Assembly: GCA_016286035.1 (NCBI GenBank)
Contig: JAEERY010000087.1
Location: 1-64,000, forward strand
DNA length: 64,000 nucleotides
Direction of reading: 5' to 3'
DNA from: Lachnospiraceae bacterium
Lineage (GTDB): Bacteria; Bacillota; Clostridia; Lachnospirales; Lachnospiraceae
The notes beneath the pieces are model-generated. The model did not search any database and was not told the DNA's origin. It saw only the letters and a program-made list of their open reading frames with translations. Below are positions 36,442 through 45,214 of this stretch, in pieces; position 1 is the first letter of the stretch, and each line of letters opens with the position of its first letter. Position numbers and translations under genes: made by a program.

Positions 36442-37166
36442 TGGTACCTATCAGTTTAAGGATGAAAAGGATCGCGGATATGGTCTCACCCCTGCCGGTT
36501 GCGGACATAGGCTGTGATCATGGATTTGTAAGTATATATCTTGTCCTTCAAAGGGGCGTATCGAGAGCGATCGCCATGGATATCAACGAAGGACCGCTTG
36601 AAAGAGCAAGAGAGCACATCCTGGAATATGACCTTAAAGACCGTATAGACGTTAGACTCTCAGACGGAGCAAAAGCGCTAAAAGAAGGTGAAGTTAAGAC
36701 AGCCGTCATAGCGGGTATGGGCGGCAGGCTTACCATCAGGATAATAAAGGATTCGTTTGATAAGTTTTCTAAGATGGAGAGTATGGTATTAAGCCCTCAT
36801 TCCGAGGTCGACCAGGTAAGAAGATATCTGTTTGAAAGCGGTTTTGTCATCACAGATGAAGATATGGTCTATGATGAAGGGAAGTATTATACGATCATAA
36901 AGTGCTCTTACAGGAAAGATACAGATGATGAGAAGGTTTTAAAATATCCGTATGGGAAAAACGGATTTATGTTTGGACCAAAGCTCATTGAAAAAAAGCA
37001 TCCCGTCCTTAAGGAATACCTTAAATACAGACTGGATAAATTAAATCAGATAAAAGAAAACATCATAAATAAGGGTTATGCAAAAAACGGTTCCTCTCTT
37101 GACAGAGTAAAAGAGATCGAAAGCGAGATCTCTCAGATAGAGGAACTAATAACAGAATGGAGGTAG
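36441..37166 (+). CDS. trmK: tRNA (adenine22-N1)-methyltransferase
   Basis: TrmK methylates A22 in the D loop of tRNA-Ser and related tRNAs. The 241-residue protein has a Rossmann SAM-binding core (LPVADIGCDHGFVSIYLV, AMDINEGPLERAREHI) and the conserved TAVIAGMGGRLTIRI and LSPHSEVDQVRRYL segments, then a C-terminal helical region. The ATG overlaps the rpoD stop by one base; a TTG three bases earlier is less likely. The rpoD-trmK order is conserved in Firmicutes. Confidence 0.93.
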   Translation: MVPISLRMKRIADMVSPLPVADIGCDHGFVSIYLVLQRGVSRAIAMDINEGPLERAREHILEYDLKDRIDVRLSDGAKALKEGEVKTAVIAGMGGRLTIRIIKDSFDKFSKMESMVLSPHSEVDQVRRYLFESGFVITDEDMVYDEGKYYTIIKCSYRKDTDDEKVLKYPYGKNGFMFGPKLIEKKHPVLKEYLKYRLDKLNQIKENIINKGYAKNGSSLDRVKEIESEISQIEELITEWR

Positions 37167-37170
37167 CCGT

Positions 37171-38826
37171 ATGGCAAAGATTACGATCAACGGGAAGGTT
37201 ACGGAGTACAAGACAGGAACAACTTACGAAGAGATAGCAAATGACTATCAGGAAGAATACGGAAACGAGATAGCTCTTGTTATCGAAAACGGTAAGATCC
37301 GTGAGCTTAACAGGACCGTTATAAGAGATGCAAAAGTTGAATTCATCACATTAAGGGACGGTATCGGACATAAGGCATATGAGAGAAGTGCGACCATGCT
37401 CTTTGTAAAGGCACTCAGTGATGTTGTGGGCTCAAAGAAAGCAGGTAAGGTAAAAGTTGAATTCTCCATAGGAAAAGGTCTGTACTGTTCGCCTCAGGGT
37501 GATTACAAAGTGACGGATGATCTTGTTGAGCATGTCAACATGAGGATGAACGAGCTTGTTGAAGCAAATGTCCCGATAAAGAAAAAGACATATCCTATAG
37601 GTGAAGCTATAGAGCTTTTTGAAGAGCAGGGGATGACGGATAAAGTCAATCTGTTTAAATACAGAATGAGCTCATCCGTAAACGTTTACAGCATAGAAGA
37701 TTATTATGACTATTTCTACGGATATATGCTCCCGAGTACGGGCTATATCAAATCTTTCATAGTCATGGCTTATGAGGAAGGATTCTTGCTCCTTCTTCCC
37801 GATAAGAACGATCCTTTCAATCTTGACACATTTGAGCCGAGAGAAAAGCTCTTTAAGAGCATGGATACCACTACAGAGTGGGGAAATGCCATGGGTATCG
37901 GAACGGTCGGTGATCTTAACAATAAGATCTGTGACGGTGAGCTTGAGGATATGATCCTTGTCCAGGAAGCACTCCAGGAGAGAAAGATAAGCGAGATTGC
38001 GGCTCAGATAGCATCAAAAGAAGGCGTTAAGTTCGTAATGATAGCGGGACCGAGTTCTTCGGGAAAGACAAGCTTTTCTCACAGGCTTTCCATACAGCTT
38101 AGAACTCACGGCTTAAAGCCTCATCCGATAGGCGTTGATGACTACTTCGTAAACAGAGAGGATACACCTCTTGATGAGAACGGAAATTATAACTTTGAAT
38201 GTCTTGAAGCCATAGATGTACAGGGCTTTAACGATGACATGGTGGCTCTGCTTGAAGGAAAGAGAGTAGAACTCCCTTCATTTAATTTTAAAACTGGTCA
38301 CAGAGAGTATAACGGAAACTTCTTGCAACTTGGAGAAGACGATATCCTTGTTATCGAAGGAATCCACGGACTCAATGACAAGATGAGCTACAAGCTTCCT
38401 ACAGAGAGTAAGTTTAAGATCTATATAAGTGCCCTGACATGTCTTAACATAGACGGACACAACAGGATACCTACGACAGACGGAAGACTGCTTCGAAGGA
38501 TAGTAAGAGATGCCAGAACAAGAGGAAACGGCGCAAAGCGTACCATAGAGATGTGGCCGAGCGTAAGAAGAGGCGAAGAGGAGAATATATTCCCTTACCA
38601 GGAGAGTGCCGATGTAATGTTCAATTCGGCAATGATCTATGAACTGGCTGCCTTAAAGCTTTATGCGGAACCTCTGCTTTACGGCATAGGCAAGGATGAG
38701 CCTGAATACCTTGAGGCTCAGAGGCTGTTGAAATTCCTCGGATATTTTGTTAGTATTCCATCTGATAAGATACCGATCAATTCCATCGCGAGAGAATTCG
38801 TTGGCGGAAGTATATTCAAGGTATGA
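37171..38826 (+). CDS. Nucleoside kinase with N-terminal TGS domain (uridine kinase-like)
   Basis: The 551-residue protein begins with a TGS-like ubiquitin fold and a threonyl-tRNA-synthetase-type second domain (residues 1-200) and carries a phosphoribulokinase/uridine-kinase P-loop domain with IAGPSSSGKTSFSHRL near residue 290, IGVDDYF, and IEGIHGLND. The family is common in Clostridia and is annotated as nucleoside kinase or Udk-like; the exact substrate is not settled. AATGGAGG sits before the ATG. It follows trmK after four bases and is the last gene before rnpB. Confidence 0.88.
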   Translation: MAKITINGKVTEYKTGTTYEEIANDYQEEYGNEIALVIENGKIRELNRTVIRDAKVEFITLRDGIGHKAYERSATMLFVKALSDVVGSKKAGKVKVEFSIGKGLYCSPQGDYKVTDDLVEHVNMRMNELVEANVPIKKKTYPIGEAIELFEEQGMTDKVNLFKYRMSSSVNVYSIEDYYDYFYGYMLPSTGYIKSFIVMAYEEGFLLLLPDKNDPFNLDTFEPREKLFKSMDTTTEWGNAMGIGTVGDLNNKICDGELEDMILVQEALQERKISEIAAQIASKEGVKFVMIAGPSSSGKTSFSHRLSIQLRTHGLKPHPIGVDDYFVNREDTPLDENGNYNFECLEAIDVQGFNDDMVALLEGKRVELPSFNFKTGHREYNGNFLQLGEDDILVIEGIHGLNDKMSYKLPTESKFKIYISALTCLNIDGHNRIPTTDGRLLRRIVRDARTRGNGAKRTIEMWPSVRRGEEENIFPYQESADVMFNSAMIYELAALKLYAEPLLYGIGKDEPEYLEAQRLLKFLGYFVSIPSDKIPINSIAREFVGGSIFKV

Positions 38827-38840
38827 CAATAAAAGAAAAA

Positions 38841-39175
38841 AACAAGCAGGACGGATGATCGCGGCAGTTTAACTGACGAGGAAAGTCCGGGCTTCGCAGG
38901 GCAGGATGCCGGATAACGTCCGGTGGAGGTGACTCCCAGACCAGTGCAACAGAAATATACCGCCCCTAAAGGGTAAGGGTGAAATGGCAGTGTAAGAGAC
39001 TACCGCCTGTGTGGTAACAGACAGGGCACATGTAAACTCCATCCGAAGCAAGACCAAGCAGGAAACTATGACCCGGCCCGGCGAGTTTCCAGGTAGGTCG
39101 CTTGAGGCGGCTGGTAACAGTCGTCCTAGATAGATGATCGTCCAAGACATAACCCGGCTTACAGTTCTGCTTGTT
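38841..39175 (+). ncRNA. rnpB: RNase P RNA, bacterial type A
   Basis: The catalytic RNA of ribonuclease P, which trims tRNA 5' ends, is recognised from the conserved core: GAGGAAAGTCCGGGC near 38878, the ACAGAAATATACCGCC region, GGGTGAAATGGCAG, GTAAGAGACTACCGCC, AAGCAAGACCAAGCAGG and the 3' segment AGATAGATGATCGTC with ACATAACCCGGCTTACAG. The P1 helix is formed by AACAAGCAG at 38841-38849 and CTGCTTGTT at 39167-39175. It is the ancestral A type, as in Clostridia, unlike the B type of Bacillus. The exact mature ends are estimated from P1. Confidence 0.95.
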
Positions 39176-39226
39176 TTTAATAAATCATTAAGTAGTTACA
39201 CAGTTAGAAAGAAGGCGTTTTAAGAA

Positions 39227-40399
39227 ATGACAAAGATCGATGTTGTATCAGGATTTTTGGGAGCGGGTAAGACCACTCTTATCAAAAAACTTTTGAGTGA
39301 AGCTCTAAACGGGAGCAACACTGTTCTTATCGAGAATGAATTCGGTGAGATAGGCGTGGACGGAGGCTTTTTAAAGGAAGCTGGTATAGAGATTAAAGAG
39401 ATGAATTCGGGCTGTATCTGCTGTTCGCTTGTCGGCGATTTCGGTACGGCTCTTCATGATGTTATCGAGCAGTATCATCCCGACAGGATAATAATAGAAC
39501 CTTCGGGTGTCGGAAAACTAAGCGATGTCATGAAAGCCATAAGCGATGCGGGGCTTGGAAGTGATGTTGAGCTTAACAGTGCCGTTGCGGTCGTTGATGC
39601 GAGCAAGGCAAAGATGTATATAAAGAACTTCGGTGAGTTCTTCAATAACCAGATAGAGCATGCCGGAACGATAGTCTTAAGCCGTACACAGGATATCACG
39701 GAAGAAAAGTTAAACACTGCACTCGAACTTATAAGAGAGCATAATGCAAAGGCTACGATCATAACAACACCGTGGGATGAGCTTGACGGCAATGATATCT
39801 TAAAGACCTTTGAAGGTGCAACAGACCTTGAGAAGGAACTTATGGAGCAGGTTGAAAAAGAGCATCACGAGCATCATCATGAACACGGTGAGGACTGCAC
39901 CTGCGGATGTCACGACCACCATCATCACCATGATGACGATGACGATGACGAGGATGAGCATGAGCATCACCACCATCACCACGATGATGACGACGAGGAT
40001 GAGCATGAACATCACCACCATCACCACGATGATGACGATGAGGATGAACATGAGCATCACCATCATCATGACCATGATCACGACGAACATCATCATCATG
40101 ATCATGAAGGACATCATCATGCCGATGAGATATTCACAAGTTGGGGCGTAGAGACACCCAAGAAGTTTAACGAAGCCGATATTAATAAGGCACTTGATGC
40201 ACTTGAAAACGAAGAAGAGTACGGTATCATCCTAAGAGCCAAGGGAATGGTGGCTTCAACTGACGGCGAGTGGATATACTTTGACTATGTTCCGGGTGAG
40301 AAGAACATAAGAAGAGGCAAAGCCGATGTTACGGGTAAGCTGTGTGTCATAGGTTCTAAGATGAAAGAAGATAAGATAAGCACCCTTTTTGGCATCTGA
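39227..40399 (+). CDS. CobW/G3E GTPase with a giant His/Asp-rich metal-binding insertion
   Basis: This 390-residue G3E-family GTPase has the Walker A loop GFLGAGKTT at 9-17, IENEFGEIGVDGG, the metal-site motif CICC at 63-66 and IIIEPSGVG. Between the GTPase and the C-terminal CobW domain, residues about 211-302 form an extreme metal-binding tract: about 40 histidines with runs of Asp and Glu, starting with a CTCGC cluster and continuing in three units of HEHHHHHHDDDDEDE type. G3E GTPases of this kind move zinc, nickel or cobalt to target enzymes, and His tails store metal. The tract is encoded by 45-bp DNA repeats. It forms a pair with the following CobW-like gene. AGAAGGCG precedes the start. 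Confidence 0.9.
   Translation: MTKIDVVSGFLGAGKTTLIKKLLSEALNGSNTVLIENEFGEIGVDGGFLKEAGIEIKEMNSGCICCSLVGDFGTALHDVIEQYHPDRIIIEPSGVGKLSDVMKAISDAGLGSDVELNSAVAVVDASKAKMYIKNFGEFFNNQIEHAGTIVLSRTQDITEEKLNTALELIREHNAKATIITTPWDELDGNDILKTFEGATDLEKELMEQVEKEHHEHHHEHGEDCTCGCHDHHHHHDDDDDDEDEHEHHHHHHDDDDEDEHEHHHHHHDDDDEDEHEHHHHHDHDHDEHHHHDHEGHHHADEIFTSWGVETPKKFNEADINKALDALENEEEYGIILRAKGMVASTDGEWIYFDYVPGEKNIRRGKADVTGKLCVIGSKMKEDKISTLFGI
39950..40084 (+). repeat. Three tandem 45-bp repeats encoding His/Asp units
   Basis: Units at 39950-39994, 39995-40039 and 40040-40084 each begin GAGGATGA and encode a 15-residue EDEHEHHHHHHDDDD-like block; the third has diverged in its second half. The array preserves frame, and can expand or contract by slippage or unequal recombination. 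Confidence 0.85.
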
Positions 40400-40430
40400 T
40401 GCAAATGGCATGTGAAAAGGAAGTAATCAT

Positions 40431-41387
40431 ATGTTTGGCAATAATAAGAATACAAAGATACCCGTATATATGATCAACGGGTTTTTAGAGAGCGGCAAGA
40501 CCGATTTTATATCATTTACCATAAAACAGGACTATTTCAGGACAGGCGAGAGAACACTGCTTTTACTCTGTGAAGAGGGAGAGCAGGAGTATGATCCCAA
40601 GGTGTTAAAGAGGACCAATACCATCCTTGAAGTAATAGAGGATGAAGAGGACTTTACTGTTGAAGCGCTTGAATATCTTATAAACAAGGATAAGGTTTCC
40701 AGAGTAATAATCGAGTATAACGGGATGTGGAATCACAAGAACATCACTCTGCCTGAAAACTGGGTGATCGAGCAGCAGATAACGCTCATAGATGCCAGTA
40801 CCTTCCCTATGTACTACACCAATATGCGTTCAATGGTAGCTGACATGGTAAGAGGCAGCGAGATGATCATATTCAACCGCTGTGACGGTGTAAATGACCT
40901 TGCCAATTTTAAAAGAAACGTAAAAGCGGTAAATCCGCAGGCGGAGATCATCTTTGAGGGCAGCGGCGGTGAGATCAACATGACACTTGATGAGGATCTG
41001 CCGTTTGATATCAATGCCGATGTCATAGAGCTTGATAATCTCGGTTACGGTATATGGTACATAGATATGATGGATAATCCGGGTCGATATGAAGGCAAGA
41101 CGATATCATATGTCGGTCAGGTACTTCATCCTAAGAAATTCCCCAAGGATTATTTCGTTCCCGGAAGGATGGCTATGACATGCTGTGCGGATGATATGGC
41201 ATTCTTGGGATTTGCAACACATTTTAAGGGATGCGAGAATCTTGCGGAAAAGAGCTGGGTCAAGGTAACAGCAAAGATAAAGCATGAATACTTTGCCGAT
41301 TATGAGGGCGAAGGACCTGTTCTTTATGCCAGTGATATTTCGGTAACCGGAGAACCCGAAAAACCCGTGATAGATTTTAATGCATAA
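40431..41387 (+). CDS. CobW-like GTPase fused to a YcgQ/TIGR03943-like domain
   Basis: The 318-residue protein has an N-terminal P-loop (GFLESGKTDF at 17-26) and a G3E-like domain, but it lacks the CxCC metal motif seen in the upstream gene. The C-terminal third (about 205-310) contains GRYEGKTISYVGQVLHPKK, RMAMTCCADDMAFLGF and SWVKVTAKI, which are like the C-terminal domain of YcgQ-type proteins usually encoded next to the YcgR permease. YcgQ-YcgR pairs sit near zinc and CobW genes in Firmicutes. The fusion suggests a metal-homeostasis protein in which a GTPase is joined directly to the YcgQ module. RBS AAGGAAG; 31 bases after the previous gene, almost surely cotranscribed. Confidence 0.8.
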   Translation: MFGNNKNTKIPVYMINGFLESGKTDFISFTIKQDYFRTGERTLLLLCEEGEQEYDPKVLKRTNTILEVIEDEEDFTVEALEYLINKDKVSRVIIEYNGMWNHKNITLPENWVIEQQITLIDASTFPMYYTNMRSMVADMVRGSEMIIFNRCDGVNDLANFKRNVKAVNPQAEIIFEGSGGEINMTLDEDLPFDINADVIELDNLGYGIWYIDMMDNPGRYEGKTISYVGQVLHPKKFPKDYFVPGRMAMTCCADDMAFLGFATHFKGCENLAEKSWVKVTAKIKHEYFADYEGEGPVLYASDISVTGEPEKPVIDFNA

Positions 41388-41397
41388 ATATACTGAT

Positions 41398-41424
41398 AAA
41401 GAGGCGTTTAACGTCTCTTTATTT
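41398..41424 (+). terminator. Hairpin between the CobW-YcgQ gene and the next gene
   Basis: AAAGAGGCG at 41398-41406 pairs with CGTCTCTTT at 41412-41420, with one G-U pair and a five-base loop, followed by ATTTG. A partial terminator or a leader hairpin; the following gene starts 20 bases later. Confidence 0.45.
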
Positions 41425-41440
41425 GACTGTGAGGAAAATA

Positions 41441-42436
41441 ATGAGATATACACCGGATCAGTGGTTATTGTTTTTCTTTATATACTGTTTTTTAGGATGG
41501 ATATGGGAGAGCTCGTATGTCAGCATAAGAAAACGCAAACTGACAAACAGAGGGTTTATGAGAGGGCCTTTCATCCCAATCTACGGATGCGGATGCACGC
41601 TGATGCTGTTTGTGGGCATGCCTCTTATGGATCATCCCGTATGGATGTATTTTGTCGGGATGATATCCGCGACCGTGATGGAATACATCACAGGCGACAT
41701 GATGCTGAGGATCTTTAAGGTAAGATACTGGGATTATTCAAAGGCGTTTTGTAACATCAAAGGACATGTATGTCTGGCGGCAAGTATTCTCTGGGGCTTC
41801 TTTGCGCTTCTTATGAACTATGTCGGAAGGGTACCGATAGAAAAGAAAGTATTCATGATACCGGATGAGGCCTTGCATGTCATAGACACGGTACTCCTTA
41901 TCGGCTTTGTTGCCGACTTTGCGCTGTCATTTAAGACTGCTCTTGATCTTCGTGACGTTATCATCGCAATGGAGCGTATAAAGGATGAAGTCGACCGTAT
42001 GGAAAAGAGGGTCGATGTTGTGATCGCATTTGCCGATGATGCCTTAAGCCAGGCTAAGAGTCAGATAAGCGACAGGGTAGAAGAACAGCGTCTACTTACG
42101 GAAGAGCGAATGGATGAACTTGAAAAGCGTATCGAGACAGCTAGAGAGAAGCTTTCAGAACTTGATGTACGATTAAAGATGGAAGACAGTCTTGACAAAG
42201 CAGGTGAATCAATACTTAAAAAGCGTCAGGAATTTTTAGACCAGATTTCAGAATACAGGGTGTATAATGAACATATGAGAAGACGGATCATGGAAAGTGC
42301 CGAAAGAAGAGGCGCTCTTTACAGGAACATGATCAGAAACAATATACTCTCATCTGACAGATTTAACGATTCACTCGATGAGATAAGAAGGAGAGTCGAA
42401 GAGTTTAAAACATCCCAAAAAGGAGATAAGAAGTGA
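41441..42436 (+). CDS. CmpB-type (PF06541-like) membrane protein with coiled-coil tail
   Basis: The 331-residue protein has four to five membrane segments in residues 1-165 with family motifs QWLLFFFIYCFLGWIWE, RGFMRGPFIPIYGCG, MEYITGDMML and FCNIKGHVCLAASILWG, typical of the group called putative ABC transporter permease (CmpB). A charged coiled-coil tail of about 150 residues (170-325) follows and points into the cytoplasm. The transport function is only inferred in databases. The ATG at 41441 has TGAGGAAA before it; a TTG at 41423 in frame overlaps a hairpin and is less likely. Its stop overlaps the GTG start of the next gene. Confidence 0.8.
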   Translation: MRYTPDQWLLFFFIYCFLGWIWESSYVSIRKRKLTNRGFMRGPFIPIYGCGCTLMLFVGMPLMDHPVWMYFVGMISATVMEYITGDMMLRIFKVRYWDYSKAFCNIKGHVCLAASILWGFFALLMNYVGRVPIEKKVFMIPDEALHVIDTVLLIGFVADFALSFKTALDLRDVIIAMERIKDEVDRMEKRVDVVIAFADDALSQAKSQISDRVEEQRLLTEERMDELEKRIETAREKLSELDVRLKMEDSLDKAGESILKKRQEFLDQISEYRVYNEHMRRRIMESAERRGALYRNMIRNNILSSDRFNDSLDEIRRRVEEFKTSQKGDKK

Positions 42437-43308
42437 AAAAGATTCTTTTTGTATATAATCCGGTTTCCGGAACAGGCATGGTAAGAAAAAAGATGTTTGA
42501 GATAGTAGAGTATTACAACTCGCATGAATGCCTTGTCACCATGTGCCCTGTATTAAAGCTTGATGAATTAAAGAAAGAGGATTTTGAAGGCTATGACAGG
42601 GTTGTTGTAAGCGGCGGTGACGGTACGTTAAACAACTTTATAAGCTTTACTGGCAAGATGGATCTGGATTTCCCTATCTCATATATACCCGCAGGCTCAA
42701 CAAATGACTATGCGGCTACCTTAGGGCTTCCCGGGAATCTTTTGGAGGCACTTGAAACATCTGTTAACGGCAGAGAACAGGCCGTCGATATGGGTCAGTT
42801 CAATGATGCCAATTTCCTATATGTCGCAGCATTCGGGATATTTACAAAGGTGGTATATACGACTCCACAGGAGATAAAGAACATCATGGGATATTCGGCA
42901 TATATCCTTGAAGGCATAAAGGCTGTGAGTGATCTTACCAGATACAACTTAAAGCTAACGATAGATGATAAGCACTATGAAGGGGATTTCCTTTTAGGTC
43001 TTGTAACAAACTCTCTCTCTGTCGGAGGGATGAAGAACAGAGCATCGGCCGATATGGCACTTGATGACGGTATGTTTGAAGTCATGTTTGTAAGAGCACC
43101 CAAAAACATAATCGAGTTAAACAAGACTGTTGCCGCGCTCGCTGTGGGAAGACCTGAAGACAGTGACAACATCATAATAGACAAGGGTGCGCATATAACT
43201 GTTGAACATGATATAACCACAGCATGGACTCTGGATGGAGAATACGGTGGAGAACAGAGACATGTTGATATCTCCATCCTAAAGAGAAAGTTTAAGATCA
43301 TAGTGTGA
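42433..43308 (+). CDS. Diacylglycerol/lipid kinase (DgkB/YegS family)
   Basis: The 291-residue protein belongs to the DAGK catalytic family, which phosphorylates diacylglycerol or a related lipid for membrane lipid recycling. The nucleotide-binding VVSGGDGTLNNFIS, PAGSTNDYAATLGLP and the C-terminal AWTLDGEYGG match the family well. No membrane helix is present; the enzyme acts at the inner membrane face. The GTG start overlaps the previous stop by four bases and has AGGAG seven bases upstream. Confidence 0.9.
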   Translation: MKKILFVYNPVSGTGMVRKKMFEIVEYYNSHECLVTMCPVLKLDELKKEDFEGYDRVVVSGGDGTLNNFISFTGKMDLDFPISYIPAGSTNDYAATLGLPGNLLEALETSVNGREQAVDMGQFNDANFLYVAAFGIFTKVVYTTPQEIKNIMGYSAYILEGIKAVSDLTRYNLKLTIDDKHYEGDFLLGLVTNSLSVGGMKNRASADMALDDGMFEVMFVRAPKNIIELNKTVAALAVGRPEDSDNIIIDKGAHITVEHDITTAWTLDGEYGGEQRHVDISILKRKFKIIV

Positions 43309-43420
43309 TGATGCCCATAATCTGTTACACTCATGTGTTAAAATAGTTTTGGTAACTTGTGTTTACTGTCTTCTTGGGGAAGATTAAAACATGTGGGTAT
43401 AGCAAAAGAGGGTGAGAAAA

Positions 43421-44842
43421 ATGTTTGGGATAGGAAAGAAAGTAATTGAAGATACCGGCAGCGTAAGGATAGCAGAACTTGAAGCCGAACTTGAAAGAGT
43501 AAAGGCTGAGGCACAGTTAAACTACCACTTACTGGAAGCGGTTAATGAGAGTACGCATCTTGGCATATGGAGAGCATATTACGGGGATGACGGAAACATA
43601 ACCGATGTTCTGTATTCAGACGAGTTCAGAAGGATGCTCGGTTATTCAAGAGATGAGTTTGAAGACAGCTTTGATTCACTTGGCAGGATAATGCATCCTG
43701 AAGATGTGGATGCTGTATTTGCAGCATTTGGTGCTGCGGCAGCAGATGCTTCCGGAAGGACAAAGTATGATATAGATTACCGTCTGCTCATGAAAAACGG
43801 TAGTTACAGATATTTCCATGCGGCAGGAGAGGCTGTAAGAAAACCAGACGGTTCTCCTATAGTCTTCATTGGTACATTTACCGATATAGATGAGAACTTA
43901 AGGATACAGCAGACACTCGAACATGATCAGAGAAGATCGGGAGCTGTTGAGAAGATGATGCTTGAAGGTTCGTGGTCAATGGATCTTACAAGATATGATA
44001 TATCTGATCCTAATTCTCCTATGGTATTCAATGATCAGTTTAAGAAGATACTTGGTTATTCGGGCTCACATGATTTTCCGGATATCATGAGTAGCTGGAT
44101 AACAAAGATACATCCCGATGATGTTGGAATGGCAAGCGAGAAGATGGGAGAGCAGCTCTCAGATCCTACCGGAAAAGTCATCTTTGATATGGAATATCGT
44201 ATGATGCATAAGGACGGAAAGTACAGATGGGTGCGTTCATCAAGTACCGTTGTATGGTCTCATGACAGAAAGACTCCTCTGATGGCAGCAGGTACCATCC
44301 TTGATGTTACCGAGGAAAGAGAGAACTCAAAGAGATTCAGGGATGAGATGGCTCCCAAGATCGAGAGCTTAAGAAAAGGTATCGGAGAGATAGCAAAGAC
44401 AGTCGATCTTGCGGCTAAGCAGATGAACGATATGGCTACACGTCAGGTCGAGGTAACAGCTTCGGCTAAGAAAATCGAGGATTCGGTTGCTTCTTCAATG
44501 GGTATCATTTCAAGTATCCAGGGTATAGCCAATCAGACCAACCTTCTTTCTCTCAATGCTTCAATAGAGGCAGCAAGAGCAGGAGAAGCAGGAAAAGGTT
44601 TTGCGGTTGTAGCGGGTGAAGTACAAAACCTCTCCAACTCGACAAAAGAGACCACAAACCAGATAGCTGACATCCTTAACGGTATGAGCAACTCCGTAAA
44701 TGATATGCTCGATATGATATCTCAGATGAGTGAATATGTAACAGATGAGAGCGCAGAGATGGAAGAGATCGATTCAACTATCGAAGGACTACGTAATGCA
44801 GCTGATGATATAGCAGCTATGGCGGAGACTCTGTATAATTAG
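43421..44842 (+). CDS. Soluble chemoreceptor with two PAS domains
   Basis: The 473-residue protein has a short N-terminal coiled coil (17-40), two PAS_3-type domains (about 45-160, [12 protein letters not shown]; and about 185-305, [14 protein letters not shown]) and a cytoplasmic MCP signalling domain with the conserved tip [20 protein letters not shown]. There is no membrane helix, so it is a cytoplasmic sensor. PAS_3 domains often bind redox or small-molecule ligands; the ligand here is unknown. The signalling domain is short, with few helix-bundle heptads, so methylation may be limited. The ATG at 43421 follows GAGGGTGAG; a GTG nine bases upstream lies in that site. A terminator follows at 44920. 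Confidence 0.88.
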   Translation: MFGIGKKVIEDTGSVRIAELEAELERVKAEAQLNYHLLEAVNESTHLGIWRAYYGDDGNITDVLYSDEFRRMLGYSRDEFEDSFDSLGRIMHPEDVDAVFAAFGAAAADASGRTKYDIDYRLLMKNGSYRYFHAAGEAVRKPDGSPIVFIGTFTDIDENLRIQQTLEHDQRRSGAVEKMMLEGSWSMDLTRYDISDPNSPMVFNDQFKKILGYSGSHDFPDIMSSWITKIHPDDVGMASEKMGEQLSDPTGKVIFDMEYRMMHKDGKYRWVRSSSTVVWSHDRKTPLMAAGTILDVTEERENSKRFRDEMAPKIESLRKGIGEIAKTVDLAAKQMNDMATRQVEVTASAKKIEDSVASSMGIISSIQGIANQTNLLSLNASIEAARAGEAGKGFAVVAGEVQNLSNSTKETTNQIADILNGMSNSVNDMLDMISQMSEYVTDESAEMEEIDSTIEGLRNAADDIAAMAETLYN

Positions 44843-45214
44843 AAACCAATATACATTGTTTTGAGATATGAAGTTTCGATCAAAACACAACTTGAAGGAT
44901 AACTACCGACAATGTTACTAAAGCATTCTGTAATTGATTGATGGCAGGGTGCTTTTTAAATGGTTTAATTGAGAAAATTAATTGATGTGATTGGTCGTAT
45001 TACATTGATTTTCAGTGACAGACTAGCTGTTTGGGAAAAAGAAATGATTCTTTTGAAAACAATGGGAGTTTCCTATTGGACATACGAGATTATCAGAAAG
45101 ACATGTAAAAATCAGTGAATAGATTTGCAAATGACTGTAAAGAAGTATTTCATGTGAATTGAAATATAAAAAAGAATAATAACTTTGTATATTTGGGTAT
45201 AGGGAGAACTATTT
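44843..45214. other. AT-rich gap between the PAS chemoreceptor and the DUF2806 gene
   Basis: The 372 bases hold the terminator at 44920 and then AT-rich sequence with no supported gene. A 36-codon open frame near 44987-45115 has no ribosome site and is not called. The composition shift begins here and continues to about 46400. Confidence 0.5.
44920..44957 (+). terminator. Terminator of the PAS chemoreceptor gene
   Basis: AAAGCATTCTG at 44920-44930 pairs with CAGGGTGCTTT at 44945-44955 through two G-U pairs, then TTTTT. The stem arms match those of the terminator at 53323. Confidence 0.8.

Noticed and set aside
39950..40084. CRISPR-like direct repeats
   Set aside because: The 45-bp units are contiguous, in frame and have no spacers.
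39800..40120. Long minus-strand frame opposite the His-rich CobW tract
   Set aside because: It is the antisense of repeated CAT/GAT codons (poly Met/Val/Ile) and has no ribosome site.
43421..44842. Membrane-bound chemoreceptor
   Set aside because: No hydrophobic segment is present, so it is treated as cytoplasmic.
44987..45115. Small frame of about 36 codons before the DUF2806 gene
   Set aside because: No ribosome site and no recognisable sequence.
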